Source: Microbacterium oleivorans NBRC 103075 (GTDB lineage: Bacteria > Actinomycetota > Actinomycetes > Actinomycetales > Microbacteriaceae). From it: a stretch of DNA of 64,000 nt. The notes under the pieces were generated by a model that saw only the letters and a program-made list of their open reading frames with translations, was not told the origin of the DNA and did no database searches. Below, piece by piece: positions 24,433 through 32,865 of the stretch. The stretch lies in contig NZ_BCRG01000009.1 in assembly GCF_001552475.1 (NCBI RefSeq), positions 62,001-126,000 of the forward strand, read 5' to 3'. Every line of letters starts with the position of its first letter. Position 1 is the stretch's first letter. The translations under genes were made by a program, and so were the position numbers.

Positions 24433-25932
24433 TCAGCGTGAGGTGACGTCGCCCGCGCCCCGCGCATCGCGTCGCGAGTCGAAGCCGAGATCACCGATGA
24501 CGGGGGTGGTGTCGGGGACGACGGCGACGGGCGTCTTGCGCTTGCGCCCGCGCGCGGCCTTCGGCTGCTCCACCGCATAGCCGTACCCGTAGCCGTACCC
24601 ATAGCCGTTGTAGTACGAGTCGGGACCGCGGGTGGGGACCATCGACATGACGAATCCGGCAACCCGTGCACCGACCGTGCTCAGCGCTTCGACGGCGCCT
24701 TCGAGCTGGTGCTTCGTGACCTTGCCGGCCGACGCGACCAGGATCGCACCGCTCGTGCCGCGAGCGAGGATGGCGGCGTCGGTCACGGGGAGCAGCGGGG
24801 GAGCGTCGCAGAGGACGACGTCGAAGTCGCGCTCGAGCACCTCGAGGAGGGTGGCCATCTGCTTCGACCCGAGCAGCTCGCTCGGGTTGGGCGGAATCTT
24901 GCCCGCGGGCAGGACGAACAGGCTGCGGCCGCCCCAGGGAAGCATGACGTCGCCGACGCGGACGCGCCCGATGAGCACGTCGGTGAGGCCGACACCGCCC
25001 TCCATACCGAGGTACTCGGCAACCTTCGGCTTGCGCAGATCGGTGTCGAGAAGAGCAACCTTCTTGCCGGCGTCGGCGAGAGCGATTGCGAGGTTGATGG
25101 TCGTCGTCGACTTGCCTTCGCTCGGCACCGAGCTGGTGACCACGAAGCTCGCCCGTCCGCCCATGTCGAGGAACTGCAGGTTGGTGCGCAGCGCGCGGAA
25201 CGACTCGGCCCGGGGGCTGAGCGGATCGGCGTGCACGATGAGCGGACGCTCCTTCGCCTTCGCGTCGTAGGCGATGGCGCCCAGTGAGGGAGCGGAGGTG
25301 ATCTGCTCTGCGTCGCGCGGGGTGCGAACCTTGTTGTCGAGAACCGTGCGGAGGACGGCGAGACCGATGCCCAGCGCGAGCCCGATGAGCGTGCCGAGCG
25401 CGAGGTTGAGGGGGACGTTAGGGCTGGCTGGGGAAAGCGCTGGTTGCGCGTCCTGAACCCTGGTCAGCCGAACAGGGCTGCTGCCGTCAGCCGCCTCAGG
25501 CTCGATCTCCGGAACGGCGGACGCGAGGCTTCCTGCGATTGCGTTCGCGATCCTGGCAGCCCGGACTGCGTCCGGATCCGTCACCGTAATTCCGATGAGC
25601 GTCGAGTTAAGGGGGGCTGCGACCGAGATCCGATCGGCAAGCTGTGTGGCGTCTTCCCCTAGGTTCAATTCAGCGATCACCCTGTTGAGCACGATAGGCG
25701 TCTTTGCCACACCGACGTACGTATTGATGCGGGCTTGGGTGAACGTTGATCCCTGCTGCAGTTCGAGCGCACTACCGCCGGTCTGTGTAGAGACGAAGAC
25801 CGTACTCGTGGATTCGTACACAGGGGTCCGGGTAAGAGAGAACGCCGCGGCGCCACCGAGCCCGACCAGAGTAAGAACAACTATCACTAGCCAGTTCTTG
25901 CGCAGGACTCGGATGTAATCGGTGAGCTCCAT
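24433..25932 (-). CDS. Wzc-type polysaccharide co-polymerase and bacterial tyrosine kinase
   Basis: The 499-residue protein controls polymer chain length and export. The N-terminal Wzz domain begins ELTDYIRVLRKNWLVIVVL and has a second membrane helix near 180-205. The BY-kinase domain has Walker A SSVPSEGKSTTT (about 274), Walker A' VALLDTDLRKPK and Walker B VVLCDAPPLLP. The C-terminal Tyr cluster DSYYNGYGYGYGYGY (about 438-452) is the autophosphorylation tail. GAGAGG precedes the ATG. The Wzz part (about 25,430-25,932) has lower GC and looser codon use than the kinase part, which suggests recombination within the gene. No separate Wzb phosphatase gene is seen in the window. Confidence 0.95.
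   Translation of the reverse strand: MELTDYIRVLRKNWLVIVVLTLVGLGGAAAFSLTRTPVYESTSTVFVSTQTGGSALELQQGSTFTQARINTYVGVAKTPIVLNRVIAELNLGEDATQLADRISVAAPLNSTLIGITVTDPDAVRAARIANAIAGSLASAVPEIEPEAADGSSPVRLTRVQDAQPALSPASPNVPLNLALGTLIGLALGIGLAVLRTVLDNKVRTPRDAEQITSAPSLGAIAYDAKAKERPLIVHADPLSPRAESFRALRTNLQFLDMGGRASFVVTSSVPSEGKSTTTINLAIALADAGKKVALLDTDLRKPKVAEYLGMEGGVGLTDVLIGRVRVGDVMLPWGGRSLFVLPAGKIPPNPSELLGSKQMATLLEVLERDFDVVLCDAPPLLPVTDAAILARGTSGAILVASAGKVTKHQLEGAVEALSTVGARVAGFVMSMVPTRGPDSYYNGYGYGYGYGYAVEQPKAARGRKRKTPVAVVPDTTPVIGDLGFDSRRDARGAGDVTSR
24577..24610. repeat. 12-bp tandem repeat encoding the Wzc tyrosine tail
   Basis: The unit (A/G)TAGCCGTACCC occurs twice in full (24,577-24,588 and 24,589-24,600), followed by a partial third. 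On the coding strand each unit adds Gly-Tyr-Gly-Tyr, so copy changes keep the frame and change the number of phosphorylatable tyrosines. Confidence 0.8.
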
Positions 25933-26036
25933 GGTGCCTCTCGTTATCACGCCTCGAGCGGCGCCCCCGTCAGTTCAATCATCCTGCCACACGCCCGATG
26001 TCGAACAGATGACGAGGCGGTAGCCACAATGCTCAA

Positions 26037-27056
26037 CTAGGCCGCAGCAAGCGACGTCAATAGTTGAGTCAATCCGCTGCGCGCTCGTTCTCGCGCATCG
26101 TCCAGGCTCTCCCGGGCTGCCACGTGACGGCTGAGCGGGTCAACTTCCTGCAGGGTTTCAACCCTGGGTACGCCGAATTCATCAGCGAAAGCAGTGACCT
26201 TTGCCGATTTCCCGACCGCCACCATGGGCGTTCCCGACAAGAGTGCCATGTAGAGGGCGTGCATTCGAGAAGCCACCAGGAGTCTCGATCTCGCTATCGT
26301 GCCGTACGCGTCTTGCCAGGTGGCCGGACCAGCGATCGAAGCCGCAAATTCTGGAATCCTGGCGCGCGCCGCGTCCGGCAAGTCGTCGAGCCCACCGCCC
26401 TGAGACATCCTCAAGAGTGCAACCTCTCGCCCAGCGGCGATCTTCTCGATGACGCGGGCGTTCAGCTGGTCCACGTCTCTAAAGTTCATCGCGAAACTGA
26501 CGAGCTCGGGGGACCGATCGGCCTGTGGCGGCAGGGCGCCCTCGAGGAGGCAAGCGTCCGCCGCGAGGTACCCGCGTCCGTGCAGGTTCCTACGCACTCG
26601 TTCAAGTGATCGCGAGTCTCGAACCCATACCGCCGCCCCCCTGACGCCGGTGCTGAGCAGCAGACGCGGGATGGTGCGCTCCACGGGATCGCATCCCACC
26701 CCGAAGTACCCGAGCGGAGTCCTGCGCGCGGCTGCCACGACGCGGGTTGCTGCAACAAGGCGTGGAAGGCCTCCGATCAAAGAGGATCGGTTATCGTCCT
26801 GCAGCATTGTTCCGCCACCAACGATTACCGCATCCATCTCCCCGACAAATCGGGAGAGGTCTCCGAGTCCGGTTAGTTGACGTCGCGATGCACCATCGGT
26901 CCTCACCTCGCCAAAATCGACGGCGACGGCGTGATGACCGCGGGTCGCGATGGCGGCTGCGAGGACATCCGTAAGGAATGCGTCGCCGAGATTAATCGCA
27001 TTCCCGTCTTCGCCTGTCCTGTCCGCGGAGATGATCCCGATGTTCAACTTATTCAT
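26037..27056 (-). CDS. Polysaccharide pyruvyl transferase family protein
   Basis: The 339-residue protein would transfer pyruvate from phosphoenolpyruvate onto a sugar of the repeat unit, giving the polymer acidic ketals. The family layout is visible: NIGIISADRTGEDGNAINLGDAFLTD at the N-terminus, AVIVGGGTMLQDDNR, GYFGVGCDPVER, WVRDSRSLE, and the C-terminal SRMHALYMALLSGTPMVAVGKSAK with the conserved R-x-H. The ATG at 27,056 overlaps the flippase stop (ATGA) and follows GAAAGG. The frame continues upstream, but that part overlaps the flippase. GC content is lower than in flanking genes. Confidence 0.88.
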   Translation of the reverse strand: MNKLNIGIISADRTGEDGNAINLGDAFLTDVLAAAIATRGHHAVAVDFGEVRTDGASRRQLTGLGDLSRFVGEMDAVIVGGGTMLQDDNRSSLIGGLPRLVAATRVVAAARRTPLGYFGVGCDPVERTIPRLLLSTGVRGAAVWVRDSRSLERVRRNLHGRGYLAADACLLEGALPPQADRSPELVSFAMNFRDVDQLNARVIEKIAAGREVALLRMSQGGGLDDLPDAARARIPEFAASIAGPATWQDAYGTIARSRLLVASRMHALYMALLSGTPMVAVGKSAKVTAFADEFGVPRVETLQEVDPLSRHVAARESLDDARERARSGLTQLLTSLAAA

Positions 27057-28225
27057 GGTGCCTTTCGGTGCGCAGCTCGGATCGCAAGAATCAGTCCGCC
27101 ACCGAGCACTGCCTCGCTGGCAAGCATGCTGACGGGGGCCCCGGGGGCGCCAACCAGGGGGAGAAGAACCAAGCTGCTGGCAACAGCCACGAAGCCGGCG
27201 CAGAGCGACACGGTGATCTTTGATCGCACGCCGCCCAGAGCGAGGGTGAGGGCGGACAAGAGGTAGTTGCCGAACTTGGCGGGCACCGTGCAAGCCATCA
27301 GTGAAAGGACCAGCAGGGGCGTCAAGTTCTGATCGAACAGAATCTCGAGGGGCGTGCGTGCGACGACAATGGCGGCGCCAAGAAGGAGGCCACCACCAGC
27401 GAACACAGCCCACCACACGAACCAAAATTGTGGTGACATCCGGCGAATGCGAGGCAAGAGCTGTTGCGAAGCGACCGCCGGAGCAATCTCCATCGGCTGG
27501 ATGACCCGCAATATCACCGAGAGAACGGCAACGGCCTCTACAGGCAGCATCCAGGTCGCCAGCAGGTAAGGGGTTTGGGAGTAGAGCCCGCTCAGCGCTC
27601 CAGCCACTCCATATTGCAGAACTGAGCGAATACGCGGGGTGGCCTCCGAATCGACCAACGGTGTTCGTTTCGCCAGAACCAGCATTGTCAGCAGAACCGC
27701 GAGTGAAGCGATCGGCAAAATGGCCACGAAGTAGATCGATCCAGCGAGCAGCCCGCCGCCGACGACCGCGAGTTTGGCGACCGCTGATAGTCCGTCTCCG
27801 GCCGCGAATCCCAGGTCATCGCCCTGGCGAAGTCGCACCGAGCGGGCGACTCTCGTCACAGAGTCGATGCCCTGGGTTGCAGCAAGGCTGCCGACGATCA
27901 AAAGACCATGCATGTGGTCGGCCCACGGCAACGCGAGCAATGAAAACAGCGTCGCGGCCACTAACCCGCCTGCGGAGAGAACGAGTTGGATGCGAAGCGC
28001 GAGCGCGAGAATCCGTCTGCCGACCGCGTCGGACGCGAGAAGGTATGTCGCTGCTCCAGAGTCGGTGAAAACGCCGAAGGCCGCGACGACGCTGAAGGCG
28101 GCGATGAATGACGGGCGAATTTCCTGACCGACGAGTTGCGCACCCACGACCATGACGAGCAGCTGTACGAGCCGCAGCAAGACCGAACTCGTCAGAGGCG
28201 CCAGTAACCGAGCGATTTTCTTCAT
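27053..28225 (-). CDS. Wzx-like polysaccharide flippase
   Basis: The 390-residue integral membrane protein of the MOP/Wzx type has about 11-12 hydrophobic segments, starting MKKIARLLAPLTSSVLLRLV and containing FGVFTDSGAATYLLAS, GVAGALSGLYSQTPYLLA and VPAKFGNYLLSALTL. Such flippases move undecaprenyl-linked repeat units across the membrane. It is slightly shorter than many Wzx proteins. It is translationally coupled to the pyruvyl transferase and 31 bp downstream of a glycosyltransferase. The low sequence conservation of the family makes the call depend on topology and context. Confidence 0.82.
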   Translation of the reverse strand: MKKIARLLAPLTSSVLLRLVQLLVMVVGAQLVGQEIRPSFIAAFSVVAAFGVFTDSGAATYLLASDAVGRRILALALRIQLVLSAGGLVAATLFSLLALPWADHMHGLLIVGSLAATQGIDSVTRVARSVRLRQGDDLGFAAGDGLSAVAKLAVVGGGLLAGSIYFVAILPIASLAVLLTMLVLAKRTPLVDSEATPRIRSVLQYGVAGALSGLYSQTPYLLATWMLPVEAVAVLSVILRVIQPMEIAPAVASQQLLPRIRRMSPQFWFVWWAVFAGGGLLLGAAIVVARTPLEILFDQNLTPLLVLSLMACTVPAKFGNYLLSALTLALGGVRSKITVSLCAGFVAVASSLVLLPLVGAPGAPVSMLASEAVLGGGLILAIRAAHRKAP

Positions 28226-28256
28226 TTGCGTTTCATGCGCCTTGATCCGAGAGTTC

Positions 28257-29306
28257 TCAAAGGTTCCCGATCTGGGATCTCATCTCGCGGACGACATCGT
28301 CCCAGGACCAGAGCGCTCGAGCCCCCGACCCCGCCCGTTGCGCCGAGAGTGCCGTCGCGAGCGCCCGTCCCATGGACGCAGGAGTTGGGTCCGCGACGAG
28401 AGGGTAGTCACCGAAGATCTCCGACATCCCACTGTCGCTGGTGATGACGGCGGGGATGCCGAAATACTCTGCTTCGGCGATGGGGAGCCCGAAGCCCTCG
28501 TCTGTCGACGCCATGACTACGACCGCAGCGGTAGACAACGACCGTTCGTACTCTTGCGGTGTGACGAACCCGGGGAAATCGACAGCCGATGAGATCCCGA
28601 GTTCTTGTGTTCGCGACTTCAGCTCAGCAGCGTAGGCGTCGCGGGCGCCGAGGACCGTGAGTCGCGCCTCCGGATGTTCTGCGGCCACGCCTGCCCATGC
28701 GTCGATGACCAACTCTGGTCGCTTGTTGTTGTGGTGGCCGAACGTCACAACGTGCGGGGTGTCCGGTGCTGCGTGTTCGTGCGACGCCCAACGCCGTGCA
28801 TGGTCTCGCCCGTTTTCAATCACGAATGTTCGAGACTTCGGTGCAAACTGTCGCGTTTCGCGCTCGGCCTTAGCGGAGATGCAGACATTGAGGTCGGCCC
28901 GATTCGCCGACACCTCCCACAGCTTTCTATACAGGCGCTGTGCGAGTGGGAATTCTTGCGGGTTCTTTTTGTGCCGCCAGTCGTGCTGGAAGCACAGTCG
29001 TTTGGGGCCTTCGCCGAAAGGCGAAACGATCGGGCTGAGGGAGATCAACACGTCCGCAGCGAAGTTCTTCGCGGCTCTCGGAGCCTTCAAGAGTTGGCCG
29101 AATGCGCGGCTAGTGACTTTTTCGTTATTCACCACGACGACGTCGACATTCGCGTCCGCAAAGTCTGAGGTCGCCCAGGTCCCGGCGATAAGCAGTAGCG
29201 CATCGTCAGGGAACGTCTCCGACCAGGCCCGGACTATCTCAGACGCGTGAAGCCGCATTCCGCCGGACTTCTCCGTCGCTCCGAGGATGTCGAACGCGAC
29301 CCTCAC
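28257..29306 (-). CDS. Family 4-type glycosyltransferase
   Basis: The 349-residue GT-B enzyme adds a sugar to the lipid-linked repeat. It starts RVAFDILGATEKSGGMRLHA. The C-terminal Rossmann half has VTFGHHNNKRPELVIDAW, RLTVLGARDAY, VDFPGFVTPQEYERSLSTA and the donor-binding ASTDEGFGLPIAEAEYFGIP (E-x7-E motif). The start is GTG and overlaps the upstream glycosyltransferase stop by four bases (GTGA). Donor and linkage are not predictable. Part of the minus-strand cassette from 30,109 to about 26,037. Confidence 0.92.
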   Translation of the reverse strand: MRVAFDILGATEKSGGMRLHASEIVRAWSETFPDDALLLIAGTWATSDFADANVDVVVVNNEKVTSRAFGQLLKAPRAAKNFAADVLISLSPIVSPFGEGPKRLCFQHDWRHKKNPQEFPLAQRLYRKLWEVSANRADLNVCISAKAERETRQFAPKSRTFVIENGRDHARRWASHEHAAPDTPHVVTFGHHNNKRPELVIDAWAGVAAEHPEARLTVLGARDAYAAELKSRTQELGISSAVDFPGFVTPQEYERSLSTAAVVVMASTDEGFGLPIAEAEYFGIPAVITSDSGMSEIFGDYPLVADPTPASMGRALATALSAQRAGSGARALWSWDDVVREMRSQIGNL

Positions 29307-30109
29307 GCTGCGAACTCGCGGTCAAGTCGAGCAGCCGTTCGCTCTGGCATGACCGACAGTAGGTACGGGTAGCGGGCGTAGAACTTGACCATCGAGGGGA
29401 TCTCTCGACGCCAAGCGGCGAATGAAGGCTTTTTTGTGTCTCGCGCCCATCCGTGCCGCCACTGCACGTTTCCCGTCACAAGGCGTCTGATGCCGCGAGC
29501 GCGAGCCCGCATGCCCAAGTCGCTGTCTTCGTAGTAGACGAAGAAGTGCTCGTCCCAGGGGCCCAGATCACGCAGTGTGTCGCGGCGGCCGGCTACCGCC
29601 GCACCCATGAACCAGGCCACGTCGATCTCTTGGCCAGCTTCCGCAAATCGGCGGTAGCCCGAGGCGCTGCTGTTGTTCTGTAGTCGGTTCAGGACTTTGA
29701 AGGCGAGGAACGGGTACCCACGCCCGTTCGGCTGCAACGAGCCGTCGGCGTTGAGCAGCTGAGGGCTCACGATCCCCTGAGTTCGCTCCACCGCTTCCTC
29801 GAGGGTCGGGAGCGACTCTGGAAGTACTCGAACGTCCGGGTTCACGAATGCGACGTATTCGCCCACCGAGTTCTCGAAGCCGCGATTGTTGGCTGCGCCG
29901 AATCCGACGTTCTCCGGGAGCCGGATCACCTTCGCGCCCAGCTGCTCCGCAACCTCGACGGAGTCGTCTTGCGACGCGTTGTCGACGACGATCCATTCGA
30001 GCGAAGCGCTCAAGTCAAGGTCGCTCCAGAACTCTCGAAGCGCTTTGGCGCTATTGAAGGTCACTGTCACCAGGCTCCAGCGCGGCGCAGTCGGCGTTGC
30101 ATCGTTCAT
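29303..30109 (-). CDS. Family 2 glycosyltransferase (rhamnosyltransferase-like)
   Basis: This 268-residue GT-A enzyme opens with SLVTVTFNSAKALREFW and has VDNASQDDSVEVAEQLGA, FGAANNRGFENSVGEYVAFV, NPDVRV as the DxD-equivalent, and a C-terminal DEHFFVYYEDSDLGMRARAR. That layout (NNRGF, NPDV, EDxDL) is common in WbbL-type rhamnosyltransferases, which would fit the nearby rmlABCD genes. An AGGAG seven bases before the ATG at 30,109 decides the start. It is the first gene of the minus-strand cassette. Confidence 0.92.
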   Translation of the reverse strand: MNDATPTAPRWSLVTVTFNSAKALREFWSDLDLSASLEWIVVDNASQDDSVEVAEQLGAKVIRLPENVGFGAANNRGFENSVGEYVAFVNPDVRVLPESLPTLEEAVERTQGIVSPQLLNADGSLQPNGRGYPFLAFKVLNRLQNNSSASGYRRFAEAGQEIDVAWFMGAAVAGRRDTLRDLGPWDEHFFVYYEDSDLGMRARARGIRRLVTGNVQWRHGWARDTKKPSFAAWRREIPSMVKFYARYPYLLSVMPERTAARLDREFAA

Positions 30110-30487
30110 GGTTGCTCCTGGGGCTCGGTTCGCAGAGGGGGACAGCCGTGGGGCAATCGGGAACGGTTGCGAGTCCCTGATTGCTCGCTGCTCGGGCTTC
30201 GCTGGCCGAGGCGCCGAGCTCTGCCCGGCACGCGTGCAAGCTAGCACCTCCGTGTAACGGGCGTGTCACCTTTGTGCGCGCTACGACCCCAGCCTGGGGT
30301 CCATTGTCGGCTGCTGCGTCAGTGAGGGTCAGGACGGTGTATGCTTATTCATTGGTGCCTGCGCCCTGCTGGCCTGGCACCGCGAACGTGAGCCCTCCAC
30401 TGGCGTGTTCGACCGGCATCCCGAGCGAACCACCCCGGAGTGGGATTCACGAACTTCTCCGTTCGAATCAATGAAAGCAGCACTACT
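30110..30487. other. 378-bp intergenic region between the glycosyltransferase cassette and rplM
   Basis: No gene is visible. It must hold the promoter of the minus-strand polysaccharide cassette and the promoter plus leader of rplM-rpsI. On the plus strand TGTATGCT (30,338-30,345) resembles an extended -10 without a clear -35. A small hairpin GACCCCA/TGGGGTC lies at 30,285-30,301. The 140-nt rplM leader has several GGCC-rich self-complementary stretches that may be an autoregulatory r-protein site, but I cannot fold it. Confidence 0.5.
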
Positions 30488-30934
30488 GTGACGCGCACAT
30501 ACACGCCCAAGGTTGGTGAGATCACCCGTGAGTGGGTGGTCATCGACGCATCCGATGTCGTCCTCGGCCGCCTTGCCTCGCACGCTGCCACGCTCCTGCG
30601 CGGCAAGCACAAGCCGACCTTCGCGAACCACGTCGACACCGGCGACTTCGTGATCATCATCAACGCCGACAAGGTGGCCCTTACCGGCCAGAAGCTCGAG
30701 CAGAAGAAGGCTTACCGCCACTCGGGTTACCCGGGCGGCCTCAAGTCGGTCACCTACGCCGAGCTCCTCGAAAAGAACTCGGTTCGCGCTGTGGAGAAGG
30801 CCGTCCGCGGCATGCTTCCCAAGAACAGCCTGGGTCGTCAGCAGCTGACGAAGCTGAAGGTCTACCGCGGTGCTGAGCACCCCCACGCTGCACAGCAGCC
30901 CACCACGTACACCTTCGACCAGGTCGCCCAGTAA
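30488..30934 (+). CDS. rplM: 50S ribosomal protein L13
   Basis: L13 is a primary 23S rRNA-binding protein. The 148-residue sequence starts [20 protein letters not shown] and contains [33 protein letters not shown] [38 protein letters not shown], and the ending HPHAAQQP. The GTG at 30,488 matches the usual L13 N-terminus; the frame extends 16 codons upstream without similarity. It forms the standard operon with rpsI. Confidence 0.97.
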   Translation: MTRTYTPKVGEITREWVVIDASDVVLGRLASHAATLLRGKHKPTFANHVDTGDFVIIINADKVALTGQKLEQKKAYRHSGYPGGLKSVTYAELLEKNSVRAVEKAVRGMLPKNSLGRQQLTKLKVYRGAEHPHAAQQPTTYTFDQVAQ

Positions 30935-30963
30935 GCGCCGCCGAGAAGAATAAGGATTATCTG

Positions 30964-31449
30964 ATGGCGAAGATCGCTGACTCCCTCGACCAGACCCCTG
31001 AGAACTACTCGACCGAGACCCCGGCCGCCGCTGAGGCTGCCCCGGTCCGTCCCGTGCTCTCCGTTCCCGGTGCCGCTGTCGGCCGCCGCAAGCAGGCCAT
31101 CGCCCGCGTTCGTCTGGTTCCCGGCTCGGGCACCATTACGGTGAACGGCCGCACGATCGAGGACTACTTCCCCAACAAGCTGCACCAGCAGCTCATCAAC
31201 GACCCGTTCACGGTCCTCGGCCTCGCCGGTGGCTACGACGTGATCGCCCGCATTTCGGGTGGTGGCCCCTCGGGCCAGGCCGGCGCCCTGCGCCTCGGCA
31301 TCGCGCGGTCGCTGAACCAGATCGACGAAGAGAACAACCGCCCGACCCTCAAGAAGGCCGGCTTCCTCTCCCGTGACGCTCGCGTCAAGGAGCGCAAGAA
31401 GGCTGGTCTCAAGAAGGCGCGTAAGGCTCCTCAGTACTCGAAGCGTTAA
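30964..31449 (+). CDS. rpsI: 30S ribosomal protein S9
   Basis: S9 has C-terminal residues that reach the ribosomal P site. The 161-residue protein has an actinobacterial N-terminal extension (residues 1-38, Ala/Glu/Pro-rich) and then the core [51 protein letters not shown], and the terminal [17 protein letters not shown] (about 30,951) supports the start. It lies 29 bp after rplM and seven bp before glmM. Confidence 0.98.
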   Translation: MAKIADSLDQTPENYSTETPAAAEAAPVRPVLSVPGAAVGRRKQAIARVRLVPGSGTITVNGRTIEDYFPNKLHQQLINDPFTVLGLAGGYDVIARISGGGPSGQAGALRLGIARSLNQIDEENNRPTLKKAGFLSRDARVKERKKAGLKKARKAPQYSKR

Positions 31450-31456
31450 TCCTTCG

Positions 31457-32800
31457 ATGGCACTGTTCGGGACAGATGGTGTGCGCGGCCTTGCAAACGG
31501 CTCGCTCACCGCAGATCTCGCGCTGACCCTGGCCCAGGCGACTGCTGTCGTCCTGGGCCAGGGCCGTATCGCGGAGGCGCGAAAGGCCACAGGCAAGCGC
31601 CTGACGGCCGTCGTCGCTCGCGATCCGCGCGTGTCAGGGCACTTCATCAGTGCCGCCGTTGCCGCCGGGCTCGCATCATCCGGTGTCGACGTGCTCGACG
31701 CCGGTGTGCTGCCGACGCCCGCCGCAGCGTTCCTTGTGAGCGACATCGACGCCGACTTCGGCGTGATGATCTCCGCGTCACACAACCCCGCGCCAGACAA
31801 CGGCATCAAGATCTTCGCGCGCGGCGGCGTCAAGCTGCCGGACCTCGTCGAGAAGCGCATCGAAGAAGCCATGACCGGCCCGAAGCTTCTGCCGACCGGC
31901 GGAGCCGTCGGGCGCATCAGCCGTTTCGCTGACGCCGAAGACCGCTACGTCGTGCACCTGCTCGCGTCGATGCACACCCCGCTTCGCGGTCTGCACGTCG
32001 TGCTCGACTGCGCCCATGGCGCCGCTTCGGGTGTCTCACCCGAAACGTTCCGCGATGCGGGAGCCAAGGTCACCGTCATCGGTGCCGACCCGGACGGCGT
32101 CAACATCAACGAAGGTGTCGGCTCGACCCACACCGACGTTCTCGTCGCCGAAGTGCTCCGCACCGGCGCTGACCTCGGCATCGCCCACGACGGCGACGCC
32201 GACCGCTGCCTTGCCGTGGACGCCGATGGACGCGTCATCGACGGTGACCAGATCATGGCGATCCTGGCCGTCTCGATGAAGGAGCGCGGTCTGCTTCACG
32301 AGAACACCCTCGTCGCCACCGTGATGAGCAATCTCGGTCTTCACCGCGCGATGGAAGCCAACGGCATCCGCCTCGAAACAACTGGCGTCGGTGACCGTTA
32401 CGTGCTTGAGCGGATGAACGAAGGCAAGTTCTCTCTCGGAGGCGAGCAGAGCGGCCACGTCATCATGAGCGAGTACGCCACGACCGGTGACGGGCTCCTC
32501 ACTGGTCTGCATCTCGCCGCCGAAGTCGTCCGTCAGCGGAAGCCGCTGTCGGAGCTCGCGAAGATCATGACCGTCTTCCCGCAGGTGCTTCTCAACGTGA
32601 AGGGTGTCGAGCGCTCACGCGCCACCGACCCCGACGTGCTCGAAGCCGTCGCCGTCGCGGAAGCCGAACTCGGCGACGCGGGCCGCGTGCTGCTCCGCCC
32701 GTCAGGTACCGAGCAGCTCGTTCGTGTGATGGTCGAAGCTGCGTCGGAGAACACGGCTTACAAGGTTGCCGAGCGGCTCGCGGAGGTCGTAAGGCGCTGA
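31457..32800 (+). CDS. glmM: Phosphoglucosamine mutase
   Basis: GlmM interconverts glucosamine-6-phosphate and glucosamine-1-phosphate on the way to UDP-GlcNAc, the step after GlmS, whose gene starts at 62,610. The 447-residue protein begins [21 protein letters not shown]. It has the phospho-Ser loop [13 protein letters not shown] (Ser108), the Mg loop [13 protein letters not shown], the sugar loop GGEQSGHVI and the phosphate loop [15 protein letters not shown]. The ATG at 31,457 lies seven bases after the rpsI stop; earlier codons overlap rpsI. Confidence 0.97.
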   Translation: MALFGTDGVRGLANGSLTADLALTLAQATAVVLGQGRIAEARKATGKRLTAVVARDPRVSGHFISAAVAAGLASSGVDVLDAGVLPTPAAAFLVSDIDADFGVMISASHNPAPDNGIKIFARGGVKLPDLVEKRIEEAMTGPKLLPTGGAVGRISRFADAEDRYVVHLLASMHTPLRGLHVVLDCAHGAASGVSPETFRDAGAKVTVIGADPDGVNINEGVGSTHTDVLVAEVLRTGADLGIAHDGDADRCLAVDADGRVIDGDQIMAILAVSMKERGLLHENTLVATVMSNLGLHRAMEANGIRLETTGVGDRYVLERMNEGKFSLGGEQSGHVIMSEYATTGDGLLTGLHLAAEVVRQRKPLSELAKIMTVFPQVLLNVKGVERSRATDPDVLEAVAVAEAELGDAGRVLLRPSGTEQLVRVMVEAASENTAYKVAERLAEVVRR

Positions 32801-32865
32801 CGGTTGTCTCCAACAACATCCCCAGTGTGAGCTGGTTCGCCTCCCGCACCTAGCATGGTGACATC

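Noticed and set aside
24577..24610. CRISPR-like short repeats
   Set aside because: The 12-bp units are adjacent without spacers and code in frame for the Wzc Tyr tail.
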